This document shows positions 47,360 through 56,693 of a stretch of DNA of 64,000 nt, one piece after another; the first letter of the stretch is position 1, and the number at the start of each line of letters is the position of its first letter. This DNA comes from Lachnospiraceae bacterium. Lineage in GTDB: Bacteria; Bacillota; Clostridia; Lachnospirales; Lachnospiraceae. The stretch covers positions 1 through 64,000 of the forward strand of contig JALEPU010000110.1 of the NCBI GenBank assembly GCA_022766905.1. The letters run 5' to 3'. The position numbers and the translations under genes are program-made. The notes under the pieces are model-generated. The model did not search any database, was not told the DNA's origin, and saw nothing but the letters and a program-made list of their open reading frames with translations.

Positions 47360-48092
47360 TCTCTATCACCCGATCCGTCCACCAGTCAGCAGCATAAATT
47401 GCTACAAGACATACTGTCATACAAAATGCTCCGTAAATGTTATGAAATAAAGAACTCATATAATCCGGATTCGTCAGTTGCAAGTAAATCAAGATAAAAT
47501 AGGGCATGCAGAACATGATATTCTTCTCCAGCTTTTTCCCTGCAATCACTTGCTCAATCTCCATCTGAACCTGGATTCTCTGATTGATATGATCAGCGGC
47601 TTCCCTGCTGATACTAACCAGATTACCTCCCTGCTTCCTTGCTGTTGCCAAAACAGAGGCGAAGCTTCGAATCTCTTCCAGCCCGGAGCGCTCCGCAAGC
47701 TCACAAAAAAGCTGTTCCACAGGAACCCGAATGTTAAGATTCCCCTGCATCCAATAAAGTTCTTCCATCATCGCTCTCTTCTCTCCGGGAAAAAGCCTCC
47801 TGAGATCTTCCAGAGCAATGGATATGGTTTGTTCCAAAGCATATCCGGCATGAAGAGAATCCGCAATGGAAAGAATCACTTCCCGAAAATCCAAACGCAA
47901 TTCGGATAATTGCTGCTTCCCCTTCTTCTTTTGCCGCTTTTTTAACTGCCAGAACAAGAGAGGAGTCAAAAAGAGGCACCCGATCCAGGACCGAAAAAAT
48001 AAAATACCGGTAAAAATCACCTGACAAAGTGCCAGCAAAACTTCGCCTGCCAGTTCCATCTTTCCAAATTGATAGGAGTGATAATCCTTCAT
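47349..48092 (-). CDS. TadB-like inner-membrane platform protein
   Basis: A 247-aa protein with two N-terminal helices (about 14-50), a T2SSF-like cytoplasmic domain (about 65-190, with SIADSLHAGYALEQTISIAL and SVLATARKQGGNLVSI) and two C-terminal helices. It pairs with the TadC-like protein to form the platform that couples the ATPase to pilin extrusion. Its ATG overlaps the CpaF stop by four bases (ATGA), showing coupled translation. Confidence 0.85.
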   Translation of the reverse strand: MKDYHSYQFGKMELAGEVLLALCQVIFTGILFFRSWIGCLFLTPLLFWQLKKRQKKKGKQQLSELRLDFREVILSIADSLHAGYALEQTISIALEDLRRLFPGEKRAMMEELYWMQGNLNIRVPVEQLFCELAERSGLEEIRSFASVLATARKQGGNLVSISREAADHINQRIQVQMEIEQVIAGKKLEKNIMFCMPYFILIYLQLTNPDYMSSLFHNIYGAFCMTVCLVAIYAADWWTDRVIEIEV

Positions 48093-49396
48093 CCATTCTG
48101 TCCCTCCAATTGTTCAAATTCTTCCAGATATCCGGAAAGCTGAAGCTTCGTACGATGAAAAAGAGGGTTTATTTTTTGCCAATGTCCTTGGATTCTGCCT
48201 TCCCTTTCACCTGTCTCTTCAAAAAGGAACAATGGTTCCAAAAGAACTTCTCCCTGTTCTTTGCCTATCACTTCTGAGACTTCCACCACTCTTCTGGATC
48301 TGTCTCTTAATCTGCCCAGATGAATGAAAATATCAATTGCTGAACTGATCTGACTCCGAATTGCCTGAAGAGGCATCTCGCATCCCATAAGAACCATCGT
48401 CTCCAGACGACTGACTGCATCCTGACACGAATTGGCATGACAGGTTGACAAAGAGCCATCATGACCGGTATTCATGGCCGCCTGTATCATAGGAAAAGCT
48501 TCTCCACCCCGAACTTCTCCCACAATAATCCTGCTGGGCCTCATGCGAAGAGAGGCACGTATCAAATCCTGAATCCGAATCTGATTTTCTCCTTCTACAT
48601 TCGCGTCCCGGGTTTCTAATCGAACCAGGTTGGGCAGATTCCTAAGATTCAGCTCTGCCGAATCCTCAATCGTTACAACTCGTTCTTCTTCCGGGATAAA
48701 TTCAGATAGCAGATTTAAAATGGTCGTCTTCCCGCTTCCTGTTCCACCGCTTACAATTATGTTATAGCCTGCCAGGACCAACAACCGAAAATACTCTGCT
48801 AAAGTTTGATCCAGAGAACCCATCTCAATTAATTTATCCATCGTCCAGCCTCTATCCGCAAACTTTCGAATCGTCATCGTCGTTCCATCTAAAGCGACCG
48901 GTTCTAAAATAACATTCACTCTGGAGCCGTCTATCAGTCTTGCATCCACAATCGGAGAAGAACGATTCACAATCCTGTTTGCTTTGGAAACAATCTGTTG
49001 TACAACGTCTTCATAACGCTCCCTACTGGAGAATCTCTTCTCTGATTGAAACAACCGGCCATTCTTCTCAATAAAAATACAATCATATCGATTCACCATA
49101 ATCTCTGTAATTTGATCATCTTCCAGAAATTCCTGCAGAATATCCAGCCGCCTTAAACGATTAAAAACACGTTCTCTTATCACTGTCTTCTCCCGAACTC
49201 CTACATGAAATCTCCGATCCTCCCGCAAGATTACTTTATCAATGCAGTCATATACTTCCTGATCTGACATTTCTCTGGAAAAATCCAGTTCTTCTCTTAC
49301 CTGAGTACTGATTCTATCTTCAATACTTCTTTGCCTTTCTGCCTGTCCCTGCTCATATGACTGATCCGGTCTGTTCGACCTTACTCTTACACCCAC
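48089..49396 (-). CDS. CpaF/TadA pilus assembly ATPase
   Basis: A 435-aa secretion ATPase powering Flp pilus assembly. Visible are VSGGTGSGKTTILNLLSEF (Walker A), VVTIEDSAEL (Asp box), IIVGEVRGGEAF (Walker B) and STCHANSCQDAVSRLE (His box). The N-terminal domain (about 1-120) is the usual extension. AAGGAGGAAT precedes the ATG. It overlaps the CpaE-like gene by ten bases upstream and tadB by four bases downstream. Confidence 0.95.
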   Translation of the reverse strand: MGVRVRSNRPDQSYEQGQAERQRSIEDRISTQVREELDFSREMSDQEVYDCIDKVILREDRRFHVGVREKTVIRERVFNRLRRLDILQEFLEDDQITEIMVNRYDCIFIEKNGRLFQSEKRFSSRERYEDVVQQIVSKANRIVNRSSPIVDARLIDGSRVNVILEPVALDGTTMTIRKFADRGWTMDKLIEMGSLDQTLAEYFRLLVLAGYNIIVSGGTGSGKTTILNLLSEFIPEEERVVTIEDSAELNLRNLPNLVRLETRDANVEGENQIRIQDLIRASLRMRPSRIIVGEVRGGEAFPMIQAAMNTGHDGSLSTCHANSCQDAVSRLETMVLMGCEMPLQAIRSQISSAIDIFIHLGRLRDRSRRVVEVSEVIGKEQGEVLLEPLFLFEETGEREGRIQGHWQKINPLFHRTKLQLSGYLEEFEQLEGQNG

Positions 49397-50304
49397 CCAT
49401 ATTCCTCCTTATAGCTATGTTCCTGCAAATCAGTTAGGAAACTTTCATCCTTCCAGTCCCTGTCCGGTACATGAATAATTCGAAACCTGTCATCGATTGT
49501 TCCATATACCTCTAGAAGAAGATTCCAGAACTTCCGAAGCTTTCTCTCCTCTGTGTTTCCTTCCAGAACAGGAACATACACCTGGTCAAATAATTCCAGA
49601 AATGAAAAATCCGGCAGGCAGCCTGTACCGATATCAAAAATCACAGAAGGAAACTCCTTCTCTTTTCTCAGGCAGTCAAAAAACCATCTGTAATCTTCCA
49701 TATCCACCAGCTTCATATCCTGAAAAAAAGGTGCGCTTCCAATCATCCTGATTCCCTGCCTTTGTTCTCCCATCTGGCAAAGAAGACGTCCGATTCCTTC
49801 CTTTCTATTCTGGATATAGTAAGCTACTTCTCCCATATTATGTTCAAATTCTCCTTCTAATCCATATTCTTCCATACTTAAGTAAAAAAAAGAATACTTT
49901 CTGGCATAAGCCAAGGAAAAAGAGGTCTTTCCACACCTGCCAAGAGGAGAATATACTCCATAGATGCGAATGCCTGCTGTGTCGCATCCTTTCTTTTCTG
50001 ATTGAACTGCCAAGACATAACTCATCATAATCTGATAAAGCTGATCTGCAGGCTGAAATTGATAGATGCCTTCTTCTATTCCCCGATCCGGTCTTAAAAA
50101 GACCTCCTGCCCCTGATACTGTACCTCTTCCGCAAATCCCTGTTCCCGGAAAAGAACAGCAGGCCGCTTCTTCTCCAGGGCATCCTTCAGATATGCTTCC
50201 TCCGTACAGACAAAGGCTTCTACTTCCCCCTGTCCATTAATATATTCCATAAGACGGCTTCCATATCCATCTTCCCGACAAGCAATTCCAATCATCTTCT
50301 TCAT
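49387..50304 (-). CDS. CpaE/TadZ-like localisation ATPase
   Basis: About 305 aa. The first 120 residues form a receiver-like domain without clear phosphoacceptor features. The rest is MinD/ParA-like, with the deviant Walker motif SPLGRCGKTSFSLAYARKY and a downstream FDIGTG (Walker B-like). CpaE proteins place the pilus machine at a cell site. The start at 50304 has AAAGGG upstream and leaves 35 bases after tadV; the frame extends to 50358. It overlaps the CpaF gene by ten bases. Confidence 0.82.
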   Translation of the reverse strand: MKKMIGIACREDGYGSRLMEYINGQGEVEAFVCTEEAYLKDALEKKRPAVLFREQGFAEEVQYQGQEVFLRPDRGIEEGIYQFQPADQLYQIMMSYVLAVQSEKKGCDTAGIRIYGVYSPLGRCGKTSFSLAYARKYSFFYLSMEEYGLEGEFEHNMGEVAYYIQNRKEGIGRLLCQMGEQRQGIRMIGSAPFFQDMKLVDMEDYRWFFDCLRKEKEFPSVIFDIGTGCLPDFSFLELFDQVYVPVLEGNTEERKLRKFWNLLLEVYGTIDDRFRIIHVPDRDWKDESFLTDLQEHSYKEEYGWV

Positions 50305-50339
50305 CCCTGCCACCCTTTCTTCCAAACATACTTCACCGG

Positions 50340-50858
50340 TTAAAAATGCCCAAGCCACAATCTTCCAGCCAGATATCCGGCCAGGATTCCCCAGGAAACA
50401 TGAATTCCTCCTTCCTCTCTATCACTGCTTAGCACCGGATCAAAAGGATAATCCATACATCCGGTCTTTCTCAAATTGGATAAATAAGAGAGAAAAACCT
50501 CTATTCTCCTTCTTCCATTCCTTCGGTACAAAAGGAGAACGATGCATAAAATAGCAGTACAGACAGCACTATCTATCAAAAAACACATCACCTTTCTTCC
50601 AAGAAAACAGGCTGCCATCATAACGAGCTTCACATCACCGCCTCCTATTACGCCAATCTTCCAAAAAAGAAACAACAACCCATGCATCAGTGCCATCCAG
50701 ACCAATGCCTCCAGACAGCCCCTCATACCCAGAATCTTATAGGTGAACAAAAGACCGGCTGCACTGCCAAAAATCCAGATTCCATTGGGAATCCGATCTT
50801 CCTTCCAGTCAAAATAAGCACTAATTCCCAATAAGAATAACAACAGATTCAGTACCAT
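50340..50858 (-). CDS. Prepilin peptidase (TadV/CpaA type)
   Basis: A 172-aa aspartic prepilin peptidase. The first catalytic Asp lies in ISAYFDWKEDRIPN, the second in the family signature IGVIGGGDVKLVM. About four membrane helices are seen. It removes the leader of the Flp pilin and perhaps the TadE-like proteins. The start at 50858 has AAAGGA seven bases upstream. It is the first gene of the ten-gene tad operon, behind the promoter at 50900-50928. Confidence 0.9.
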   Translation of the reverse strand: MVLNLLLFLLGISAYFDWKEDRIPNGIWIFGSAAGLLFTYKILGMRGCLEALVWMALMHGLLFLFWKIGVIGGGDVKLVMMAACFLGRKVMCFLIDSAVCTAILCIVLLLYRRNGRRRIEVFLSYLSNLRKTGCMDYPFDPVLSSDREEGGIHVSWGILAGYLAGRLWLGHF

Positions 50859-50899
50859 CAATAATTCCTTTCTATTACAATATTTGTAACTTTTTTAAT

Positions 50900-50928
50900 A
50901 ATATACCATATATTTTCCGGCTTGTCTA
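50900..50928 (-). promoter_or_regulatory. Promoter of the tad operon
   Basis: On the minus strand TAGACA (50928-50923), a 17-base spacer and TATATT (50905-50900), about 42 bases from the tadV start. The remainder of the 265-base gap to bofA is AT-rich; no second strong promoter is obvious. Confidence 0.55.
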
Positions 50929-51123
50929 CTATAATTTTCCATTTTTGTATTTTTTTAATTGACATTTTTCGATGAATTTATTTCGTTCTACCCTCGTCAT
51001 CCATTTCATATATTAGACAAAAGGAAAATCCTCTCCAGTACACTAAGTCACTGCTCCATCCAATGTGAGTAATCCGGAACATTCTATTTTTTTTATTATT
51101 TTGACTGAACAGGAGGAACCAGC

Positions 51124-51393
51124 ATGGGCCACAAAATCATACTTGCTCTGATTTTTCTTAGTTTTCTTACTTTCTGTCTTTTCAAAGTCATAAAAAATAA
51201 GCCGGAATACCTTCTTTTACTTGGCATTCGCGGCTTATTCAGTCTGCTTTTTATTCAATTCATCAATTACCTGTGTTCCCTCAATCAGATTTCCTCCGTT
51301 GTGGCAGCCAATCCGGTCAGTCTTGCCACGGGAGCCTTTCTTGGAATTCCAGGCATTGTTTTATTATATGCTTCTAAAATCTATTTGCTCTAG
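51124..51393 (+). CDS. BofA-family protein (pro-sigma-K processing inhibitor-like)
   Basis: An 89-aa membrane protein with N-terminal and central hydrophobic segments and the conserved C-terminal pattern NPVSLATGAFLGIPGIVLLY of the BofA family. In Bacillus, BofA restrains the SpoIVFB protease that activates sigma-K during sporulation. In Clostridia the homologue may have the same or a related task. The AGGAGGAA site is well placed upstream. No other sporulation gene lies nearby; it is divergent from the pilus operon. Confidence 0.82.
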   Translation: MGHKIILALIFLSFLTFCLFKVIKNKPEYLLLLGIRGLFSLLFIQFINYLCSLNQISSVVAANPVSLATGAFLGIPGIVLLYASKIYLL

Positions 51394-51400
51394 TTTATAT

Positions 51401-51434
51401 GATGCCAGGGTCAAAAGCTTTTTACCCCAGCATC
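51401..51434. terminator. Bidirectional terminator between bofA and sorD
   Basis: GATGC, GGGT and AAAAGC on the left pair with GCTTTT, ACCC and GCATC on the right with small internal bulges. It lies between convergent genes and no long T run follows, so its strength is uncertain. Confidence 0.45.
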
Positions 51435-51520
51435 GTTTATATAATTCTACATCAATCCATTCTGATTTTAGAACTTGTTTTCCACTCTCATTTCCCCTAA
51501 GTCAAAGAGCAAAAAAAGAA

Positions 51521-52336
51521 TTATCCTCTTGTCTTTCCTCCTGCAACATTCACTGTCACACCATGTACATAAGATGCACGATCGCTGGCTAAAAAGACAC
51601 ACATATCAGCAACTTCCATAAGTTTTCCGGAGCGTCCAAGAGGGATTGTTGATGTTTTGGAATATCCAGCTCTTAAAGAGTCCACATCAATTCCTCTTGT
51701 ATAAGAAAGAGCTTCTTCATATGCCAGAGTACGAAGACCGGTTGCCTCCATAATGCCAGGTGCAACGCCTACTACACGTACCCCCTGTTTTCCCAGTTCC
51801 TTTGCCCAGGATCTTGTAAGAGAATTCACCGCATTTTTTGTGGCAGCATATACGCTCTGACCCTCGGAGCCTTCCAGGCCGCTTTCTGATGACATGTTAA
51901 TAATAACACCCTCACCCTTTTTCACAAGCACTCTTCCGACTGCCTGAGAACAGAAGAAAACTCCTTTTAAATTTACATTGCATACTTTATCCCATACAGC
52001 CTCATCCAATTCATATTTTCCGTATGGTTCTTTGTTGTCCACTAACAGACGAGGGATATTAATTCCGGCATTATTAATAAGAACATCCACTGTTCCAAAA
52101 GTATCCACTGCTTTTGTTACCATTGCTTCTACATCACTTCTCTTTGTTACATCGGTTTTCACATAAAGTAATGTTCCGCTTCCCTCTTCCATTTCCGGAG
52201 CCTGATCGGCCATATCAGAGATGACTACATTGGCTCCTACATTGAGAAATCCCTGAGCCACTGCTTTTCCGATTCCGGAGGCTCCGCCTGTTACAATCAC
52301 TGTCTTTCCTTCTAATCCTAACCATGTGCTGTCCAT
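51521..52336 (-). CDS. sorD: Sorbitol-6-phosphate 2-dehydrogenase (SDR)
   Basis: A 271-aa short-chain dehydrogenase: VTGGASGIGKAVA at the N-terminus (cofactor-binding), NNAGIN, the catalytic Ser in INMSSESG and YAATKNA (Tyr-x3-Lys). It would convert sorbitol 6-phosphate to fructose 6-phosphate, completing sorbose breakdown after the PTS and the reductase. The start at 52336 has AAGGAG six bases upstream; the open frame is longer by 52 codons but without support. It lies behind rpiR but after an intrinsic terminator, so expression may be lower or separate. The substrate assignment depends on the operon. Confidence 0.8.
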   Translation of the reverse strand: MDSTWLGLEGKTVIVTGGASGIGKAVAQGFLNVGANVVISDMADQAPEMEEGSGTLLYVKTDVTKRSDVEAMVTKAVDTFGTVDVLINNAGINIPRLLVDNKEPYGKYELDEAVWDKVCNVNLKGVFFCSQAVGRVLVKKGEGVIINMSSESGLEGSEGQSVYAATKNAVNSLTRSWAKELGKQGVRVVGVAPGIMEATGLRTLAYEEALSYTRGIDVDSLRAGYSKTSTIPLGRSGKLMEVADMCVFLASDRASYVHGVTVNVAGGKTRG

Positions 52337-52359
52337 TTTATTCTCCTTTTTTCCATACA

Positions 52360-52390
52360 AAAAGGAAGCACTTTCCTGATGCTTCCTTTT
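52360..52390. terminator. Bidirectional terminator between rpiR and sorD
   Basis: AAAAGGAAGCA (52360-52370) and TGCTTCCTTTT (52380-52390) form an 11-bp stem with A/T runs on both sides. It sits eight bases past the rpiR stop and 24 bases before the sorD start. Confidence 0.75.
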
Positions 52391-52397
52391 ACATTCC

Positions 52398-53246
52398 TTA
52401 TATCTTTTCTTCTGCAACAGATTGTTCATGAGCCGCCACTTTTTCGTAAGAATCTCTTTTGGTTGAGAACAGGAATAGAAACAAGCTGTCAATCAAAGCC
52501 ATCGCCGCCATTCTCGTAAAACTGATCTGGCTGTGGAATACATTCTCCCGGGTTGCGGTTAAAAGAAGATAATCGCTTGCCTCTGCAAGGGGTGACGTAT
52601 ATTGATTGGTAATCGCAATGGTCACAGCTCCATTTTCCTTTGCAATGTTGACAATATCCAATAATTTCTTGGATGCACCGGAAGCAGAAATGGCAAACAG
52701 CACATCGCCTTTTTTTAAGGTGCGGGCAAATGCCTCCTGACTTTCCCATACGGTAAAACTTACTGCCTGTAGTCCCAACTGGTTAAATTTATACGCCCCA
52801 TCTAAAGCAATTGGTATTGTATTTCCCATAGCCGCAAACTCTATCACTCCGGCAGAAAGAATTATTTCTATGATTTCTTTAAACTCAGCCGAATTAATAT
52901 TCTGAAAAGTTGCTTTAATCTCTTCCGTCTTATTCACCATGATATTCTGAAGGGACTGTTCCATGTGCTCCATATTAATCTCATTGGATGCTTCCTGCTC
53001 TCCCTGTTGTCTCATCTCTCCGGCTAATTTAATCTTAAACTGATAAAAACCGGTACAGCCTACTTTCTTACAAAATCGCATGACCGTTGCCTGGCTTGCT
53101 TCACAGTGAGAAGCAAGTTCGGCAATCGACATCTCGACCACATCCATGGGATGAGCAATAATATAATCTGCTACTTTCTTTTCTGCATCATATAAACTTT
53201 CATATGTTGAAAATATTTGATTGTTGATCGATATTTCTCGGCTCAT
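52398..53246 (-). CDS. RpiR-family transcriptional regulator
   Basis: A 282-aa regulator with an N-terminal helix-turn-helix (about residues 35-62, EMSIAELASHCEASQATVMRF) and a C-terminal SIS sugar-phosphate-binding domain (about 120-265, with AFARTLKKGDVLFAISASGASKK). It probably senses a sorbose or sorbitol phosphate and controls the PTS operon. Start at 53246 has AAGGAG upstream and gives a 13-base gap from the SorE-like stop. It lies inside the operon it likely regulates; the paired palindromes at the operon promoter are the best candidate operators. Confidence 0.88.
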   Translation of the reverse strand: MSREISINNQIFSTYESLYDAEKKVADYIIAHPMDVVEMSIAELASHCEASQATVMRFCKKVGCTGFYQFKIKLAGEMRQQGEQEASNEINMEHMEQSLQNIMVNKTEEIKATFQNINSAEFKEIIEIILSAGVIEFAAMGNTIPIALDGAYKFNQLGLQAVSFTVWESQEAFARTLKKGDVLFAISASGASKKLLDIVNIAKENGAVTIAITNQYTSPLAEASDYLLLTATRENVFHSQISFTRMAAMALIDSLFLFLFSTKRDSYEKVAAHEQSVAEEKI

Positions 53247-53259
53247 AATACTCCTTTCC

Positions 53260-54522
53260 CTAGATTTTCGGAGCATTTTTCAAGAAATACCTTTCTGCTT
53301 CACAGCTCCATAAATATCCATGTTTTTTCAAAATTGACTCGAGTTCTTCTACCATTTTATTATTATTGATTTCACTTGCATTGTCAACTTCCATCAATGG
53401 AAATTTATGATTGGTGTACACAATTTTTTTACCGCCGCCAATTTGTGGCAGTTGTTTTGTAATATCTGCTGCATGATCAAGACCCAGAATATGAGTTACG
53501 ATCTTGGCTCCATTGACAACTTTCTTTTCAATCAGTTCAATGGATCTTTTCATATCCTCTGTATTTCCGCCGCTGGTTCCCACAATATGTGTGGAATTAT
53601 AATGAACATTATAGAAATTAATATTGGCGGAAAATTCTGTATCAGCCGGACCGGAGAAGAAATTCAGGCAGCCGTCAAAGGCTAACATTTTAACTCCATA
53701 AGATACCATTTCCCGGTCAGGAGCAAATACAAATACATCGTCATATCCATAATTTTGTTCTGTAAATCCACGCAGTAATCCATTGACATCATTTACGTCT
53801 CTGGTATTGACATAGATTAAGGTAACCCCTTCTTTTCTAGCTTCTTCCGCAGTATAAAGTCTTGATGCCATGTCCAGTTTTTCCTGTGTTCTTCCTGTTA
53901 CAACCAAAAGAGACGGTTTTTTCGGACCATGAATTGCATAATCAATTGCTAAAAATCCCATCGGACCGGTTGCTCCCAGGAGAGCCATGGTACCCCCTTC
54001 TTTGATTCCCATCACATGTTCATAACTGTACATTTTTTTCAAATGGTATTGCGCTTCAAATGCTCCTACCACACAGGAAAGAGGTTCTACCAGAGATCCC
54101 TCGAAAAAAGAATCTCCGTTATATTTCAATAAAGACCCATTTTCCATGACCTGATTGGAGAAAATGATTTTTGTGGCATCTCCTCCCATGTACCGGAAAG
54201 AATAGCCCGGTGCATACCCTTTCAGATCACCGATATTCGGCTGAATCACAAACTTATCTCCCGGCTGATAGAATGGTTTCCATTTTTCTCCTACTTCCCG
54301 GATTATGCCACAAAATTCATGGCCTAAAATAATAGGATGTTCAGTGATATCTTCCGGGACTTTTTTATGATTTTCTCCCTGAGAAATGGCTTTGTAGCTG
54401 GACATACACAGACTGTCTGTTACCACCTCTGCCAGAATTTCATCCTCTTTTATCAGGGGCAGTTCAAACTCGTCCAGTCTAAGGTCCATCACGCCATGTA
54501 ATCTTACTGCCTTTGTTTTCAT
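53260..54522 (-). CDS. sorE: L-sorbose-1-phosphate reductase (zinc-type dehydrogenase)
   Basis: A 420-aa medium-chain zinc-dependent dehydrogenase. Zinc ligands appear as Cys39 in DSLCMSSYK and HPIILGHEFCG; the cofactor domain has ALLGATGPMGFLAIDYA. Length and arrangement match SorE of Klebsiella and lactobacilli, which reduces L-sorbose 1-phosphate to sorbitol 6-phosphate. It is between the PTS IID and RpiR genes, 15 bases after the former. The name rests on operon context as well as the sequence. Confidence 0.8.
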   Translation of the reverse strand: MKTKAVRLHGVMDLRLDEFELPLIKEDEILAEVVTDSLCMSSYKAISQGENHKKVPEDITEHPIILGHEFCGIIREVGEKWKPFYQPGDKFVIQPNIGDLKGYAPGYSFRYMGGDATKIIFSNQVMENGSLLKYNGDSFFEGSLVEPLSCVVGAFEAQYHLKKMYSYEHVMGIKEGGTMALLGATGPMGFLAIDYAIHGPKKPSLLVVTGRTQEKLDMASRLYTAEEARKEGVTLIYVNTRDVNDVNGLLRGFTEQNYGYDDVFVFAPDREMVSYGVKMLAFDGCLNFFSGPADTEFSANINFYNVHYNSTHIVGTSGGNTEDMKRSIELIEKKVVNGAKIVTHILGLDHAADITKQLPQIGGGKKIVYTNHKFPLMEVDNASEINNNKMVEELESILKKHGYLWSCEAERYFLKNAPKI

Positions 54523-54537
54523 GCTTTCCTCCTTTTG

Positions 54538-55359
54538 TTATGCCAGGATTCCCAGTCCATAACCTACGATACCTACTGCAAATAAGATAAAGATAATCGC
54601 AATCGGACTTACATTTTTCTTTAACAGTTTAGACACGACTAAAGTCAGAATCAGTGCCAGGATTCCCGGTAAAAGCTGATCTAAAATATCCTGTACGGTT
54701 GTAATCGTTGTCGCACCATCTGTGGTTACCTTTGAAACAACCAACGGAACATTAATTGTGGTCCATTTGGATACCAGCGCACCCATAACGAACAGACCTA
54801 AAATAGAAGCTCCTTCTGTTACCTTCTGAAGCATGTTACCAGCCAGATGTTTTACAAAGTCAAGACCTTTCTGATATCCAAACTCTAATCCAAAATATAA
54901 GGCTGCCATTCTTACCAGGTTAAAGGCAAGGAAAAATAATACAGGTCCAAGAAGGCTTCCGCCTAAAGCAAGGGAAGCTCCGATTGCTGCTGTAATTGGT
55001 CTTAAGGTTCCCCAGAAAATCGGGTCACCAACTCCGCAGAACGGTCCCATTAAACCAACTTTAATACTTCCGATAGTAGATTCATCAATGTCAGCTCCGT
55101 TTGCTTTTGACTCCTCTAATGCTGCTGTCACTCCAAGAACAGGTCCAACCGCACCTGGTGTTACATTGAAGAAGGTAAGGTGTCTTTTTAATGCTGCTAC
55201 CCGTTCTTCTTTTGTATCGTATAATCTTTTAATTGCAGGAACCATATCAAAAGCCATTCCAAGGCCATGCATTCTTTCGTAGTTAAAAGATGCCTGCTGC
55301 AGATTGGTTCTCAGAAACATATTTACCCGGTCTTTTTTTGTTAATTTCTTTTCGCTCAT
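54538..55359 (-). CDS. sorM: PTS sorbose-type IID component
   Basis: A 273-aa mannose/sorbose-family EIID. The N-terminus (LTKKDRVNMFLRTNLQQASFN) and GVGDPIFWGTLRPITAAIGASLALG are typical. It is mostly cytoplasmic with membrane segments in the C-terminal half, and partners EIIC in sugar translocation. It lies 14 bases behind IIC and 15 before the dehydrogenase. Mannose, sorbose or a related sugar are possible; the catabolic genes favour sorbose. Confidence 0.88.
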   Translation of the reverse strand: MSEKKLTKKDRVNMFLRTNLQQASFNYERMHGLGMAFDMVPAIKRLYDTKEERVAALKRHLTFFNVTPGAVGPVLGVTAALEESKANGADIDESTIGSIKVGLMGPFCGVGDPIFWGTLRPITAAIGASLALGGSLLGPVLFFLAFNLVRMAALYFGLEFGYQKGLDFVKHLAGNMLQKVTEGASILGLFVMGALVSKWTTINVPLVVSKVTTDGATTITTVQDILDQLLPGILALILTLVVSKLLKKNVSPIAIIFILFAVGIVGYGLGILA

Positions 55360-55373
55360 TTTAATCCTCCCTC

Positions 55374-56189
55374 TTACAGTTCGTCATCTAATTCATCATC
55401 CAGGTCATCCCCTGCCGGCCCTGAAGCAACTGCCGGTGCAGCTTTTACTTCTGCAAATTTAGGGTTCAGCTGTACATAGATAATGGCAAATACCGCACCC
55501 ATAATTCCGAAAGCAACCAGGTTGAAATCTGTAAAGGCTGCAATGACAAATCCAAGGAAGAAGAATGGCATCAGATATTTTGCACCCATCATGTTTAATA
55601 CCATTGCATATCCGACTACTACGATCATTCCGCCTGCTACGGTAAGACCTCCTGTAATTACCTCTGGAATACTGTCTAACAGAGTCTGTACACCGGTTGG
55701 ACTTACAACTGCTGCAACCAGGAAAGTTGGAATTGCAACTCGAAGTGCCTGTACTACCAATGCTGTCACATGGCAGACATCAATCATTTTGAAATTCGCT
55801 TCTTCTGCATATTTATCTGCTGCATGCTGGAAAAAGATCGTTACGGTTCTTGCAAATACCGTTAATACCTGTCCTGCAACTGCAACAGGAAGTGCAATGG
55901 CAATTCCGGCTGAAATAGACTGTTTTCCTACAATAACAAGGATTGTGGAAATAATACTTGCCAACGCTGAGTCAGGAGACTGAGCAGCTCCGATATTCAT
56001 CCAGCCAAGGGCGATCATTTCCAGGGTTCCTCCAAGAATGACACCTGTCTGTACATCACCTAAGATAAATCCTACGACGGTACATGCAATCAAAGGACGA
56101 TGGGTCTGGAAAGAGTCCAGTACGCTTCCCATTCCGGCAATACATCCAAACAAAACTAATCCAATAATCTGAACTGTTGATAATCCCAT
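55374..56189 (-). CDS. sorA: PTS sorbose-type IIC component
   Basis: A 271-aa polytopic permease (about eight hydrophobic segments) of the mannose/sorbose family. Family signatures include MGLSTVQIIGLVLFGCIAG at the start and TGVILGGTLEMIALGWMNIGA. The C-terminal tail is strikingly acidic, GDDLDDELDDEL; such tails occur in some mannose-family IIC proteins. It forms the sugar channel with IID. Confidence 0.9.
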   Translation of the reverse strand: MGLSTVQIIGLVLFGCIAGMGSVLDSFQTHRPLIACTVVGFILGDVQTGVILGGTLEMIALGWMNIGAAQSPDSALASIISTILVIVGKQSISAGIAIALPVAVAGQVLTVFARTVTIFFQHAADKYAEEANFKMIDVCHVTALVVQALRVAIPTFLVAAVVSPTGVQTLLDSIPEVITGGLTVAGGMIVVVGYAMVLNMMGAKYLMPFFFLGFVIAAFTDFNLVAFGIMGAVFAIIYVQLNPKFAEVKAAPAVASGPAGDDLDDELDDEL

Positions 56190-56213
56190 TTTTTTCGTTC
56201 TCCTCTCCGTTTT

Positions 56214-56693
56214 CTATTCTGTAATCTTACTCATGAGATCTACTTTTTTATCGGTAGCAATCGGACGGATTTCCAATTCGATTCCCATCTCGTGAAGTTT
56301 TTTAAATGCTTCTACATCGCTGTCATCCACAGAAACTGCTTTTGTAATCTGGCGTTTTCCTGTTTTGAAAGACATACCGCCAACATTTACGCTTTTAATC
56401 GGAACTCCGGCTTCTGCCATTCTAAGGACATCCTGGGGGCATGTATATAAGAAAAATACGGTGTCCTTTTCATATTTTGGATTGTTGTAGACACGAACTG
56501 CTTTTGCTACATCTACTACACTTACCTTAATTCCCGGAGGGCCTACCTGTAACAGTAAGCTCTTTCTGATCTGATCATTTGCTACTTCGTCACTGCATAC
56601 GATAATTCTTTCTGCATTGGCTTCCTTTGCCCATACGGTTGCTACCTGTCCATGAATCAAACGGTCGTCAATTCTGACTAAATTGATTTTCAT
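56214..56693 (-). CDS. sorB: PTS sorbose-type IIB component
   Basis: A 159-aa EIIB of the mannose family. The phosphorylated His14 lies in VRIDDRLIHGQVATVWAKE; the rest contains the usual fold. It overlaps the IIA stop by four bases (ATGA) and lies 24 bases ahead of IIC. It carries phosphate from IIA to the incoming sugar. Confidence 0.93.
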   Translation of the reverse strand: MKINLVRIDDRLIHGQVATVWAKEANAERIIVCSDEVANDQIRKSLLLQVGPPGIKVSVVDVAKAVRVYNNPKYEKDTVFFLYTCPQDVLRMAEAGVPIKSVNVGGMSFKTGKRQITKAVSVDDSDVEAFKKLHEMGIELEIRPIATDKKVDLMSKITE

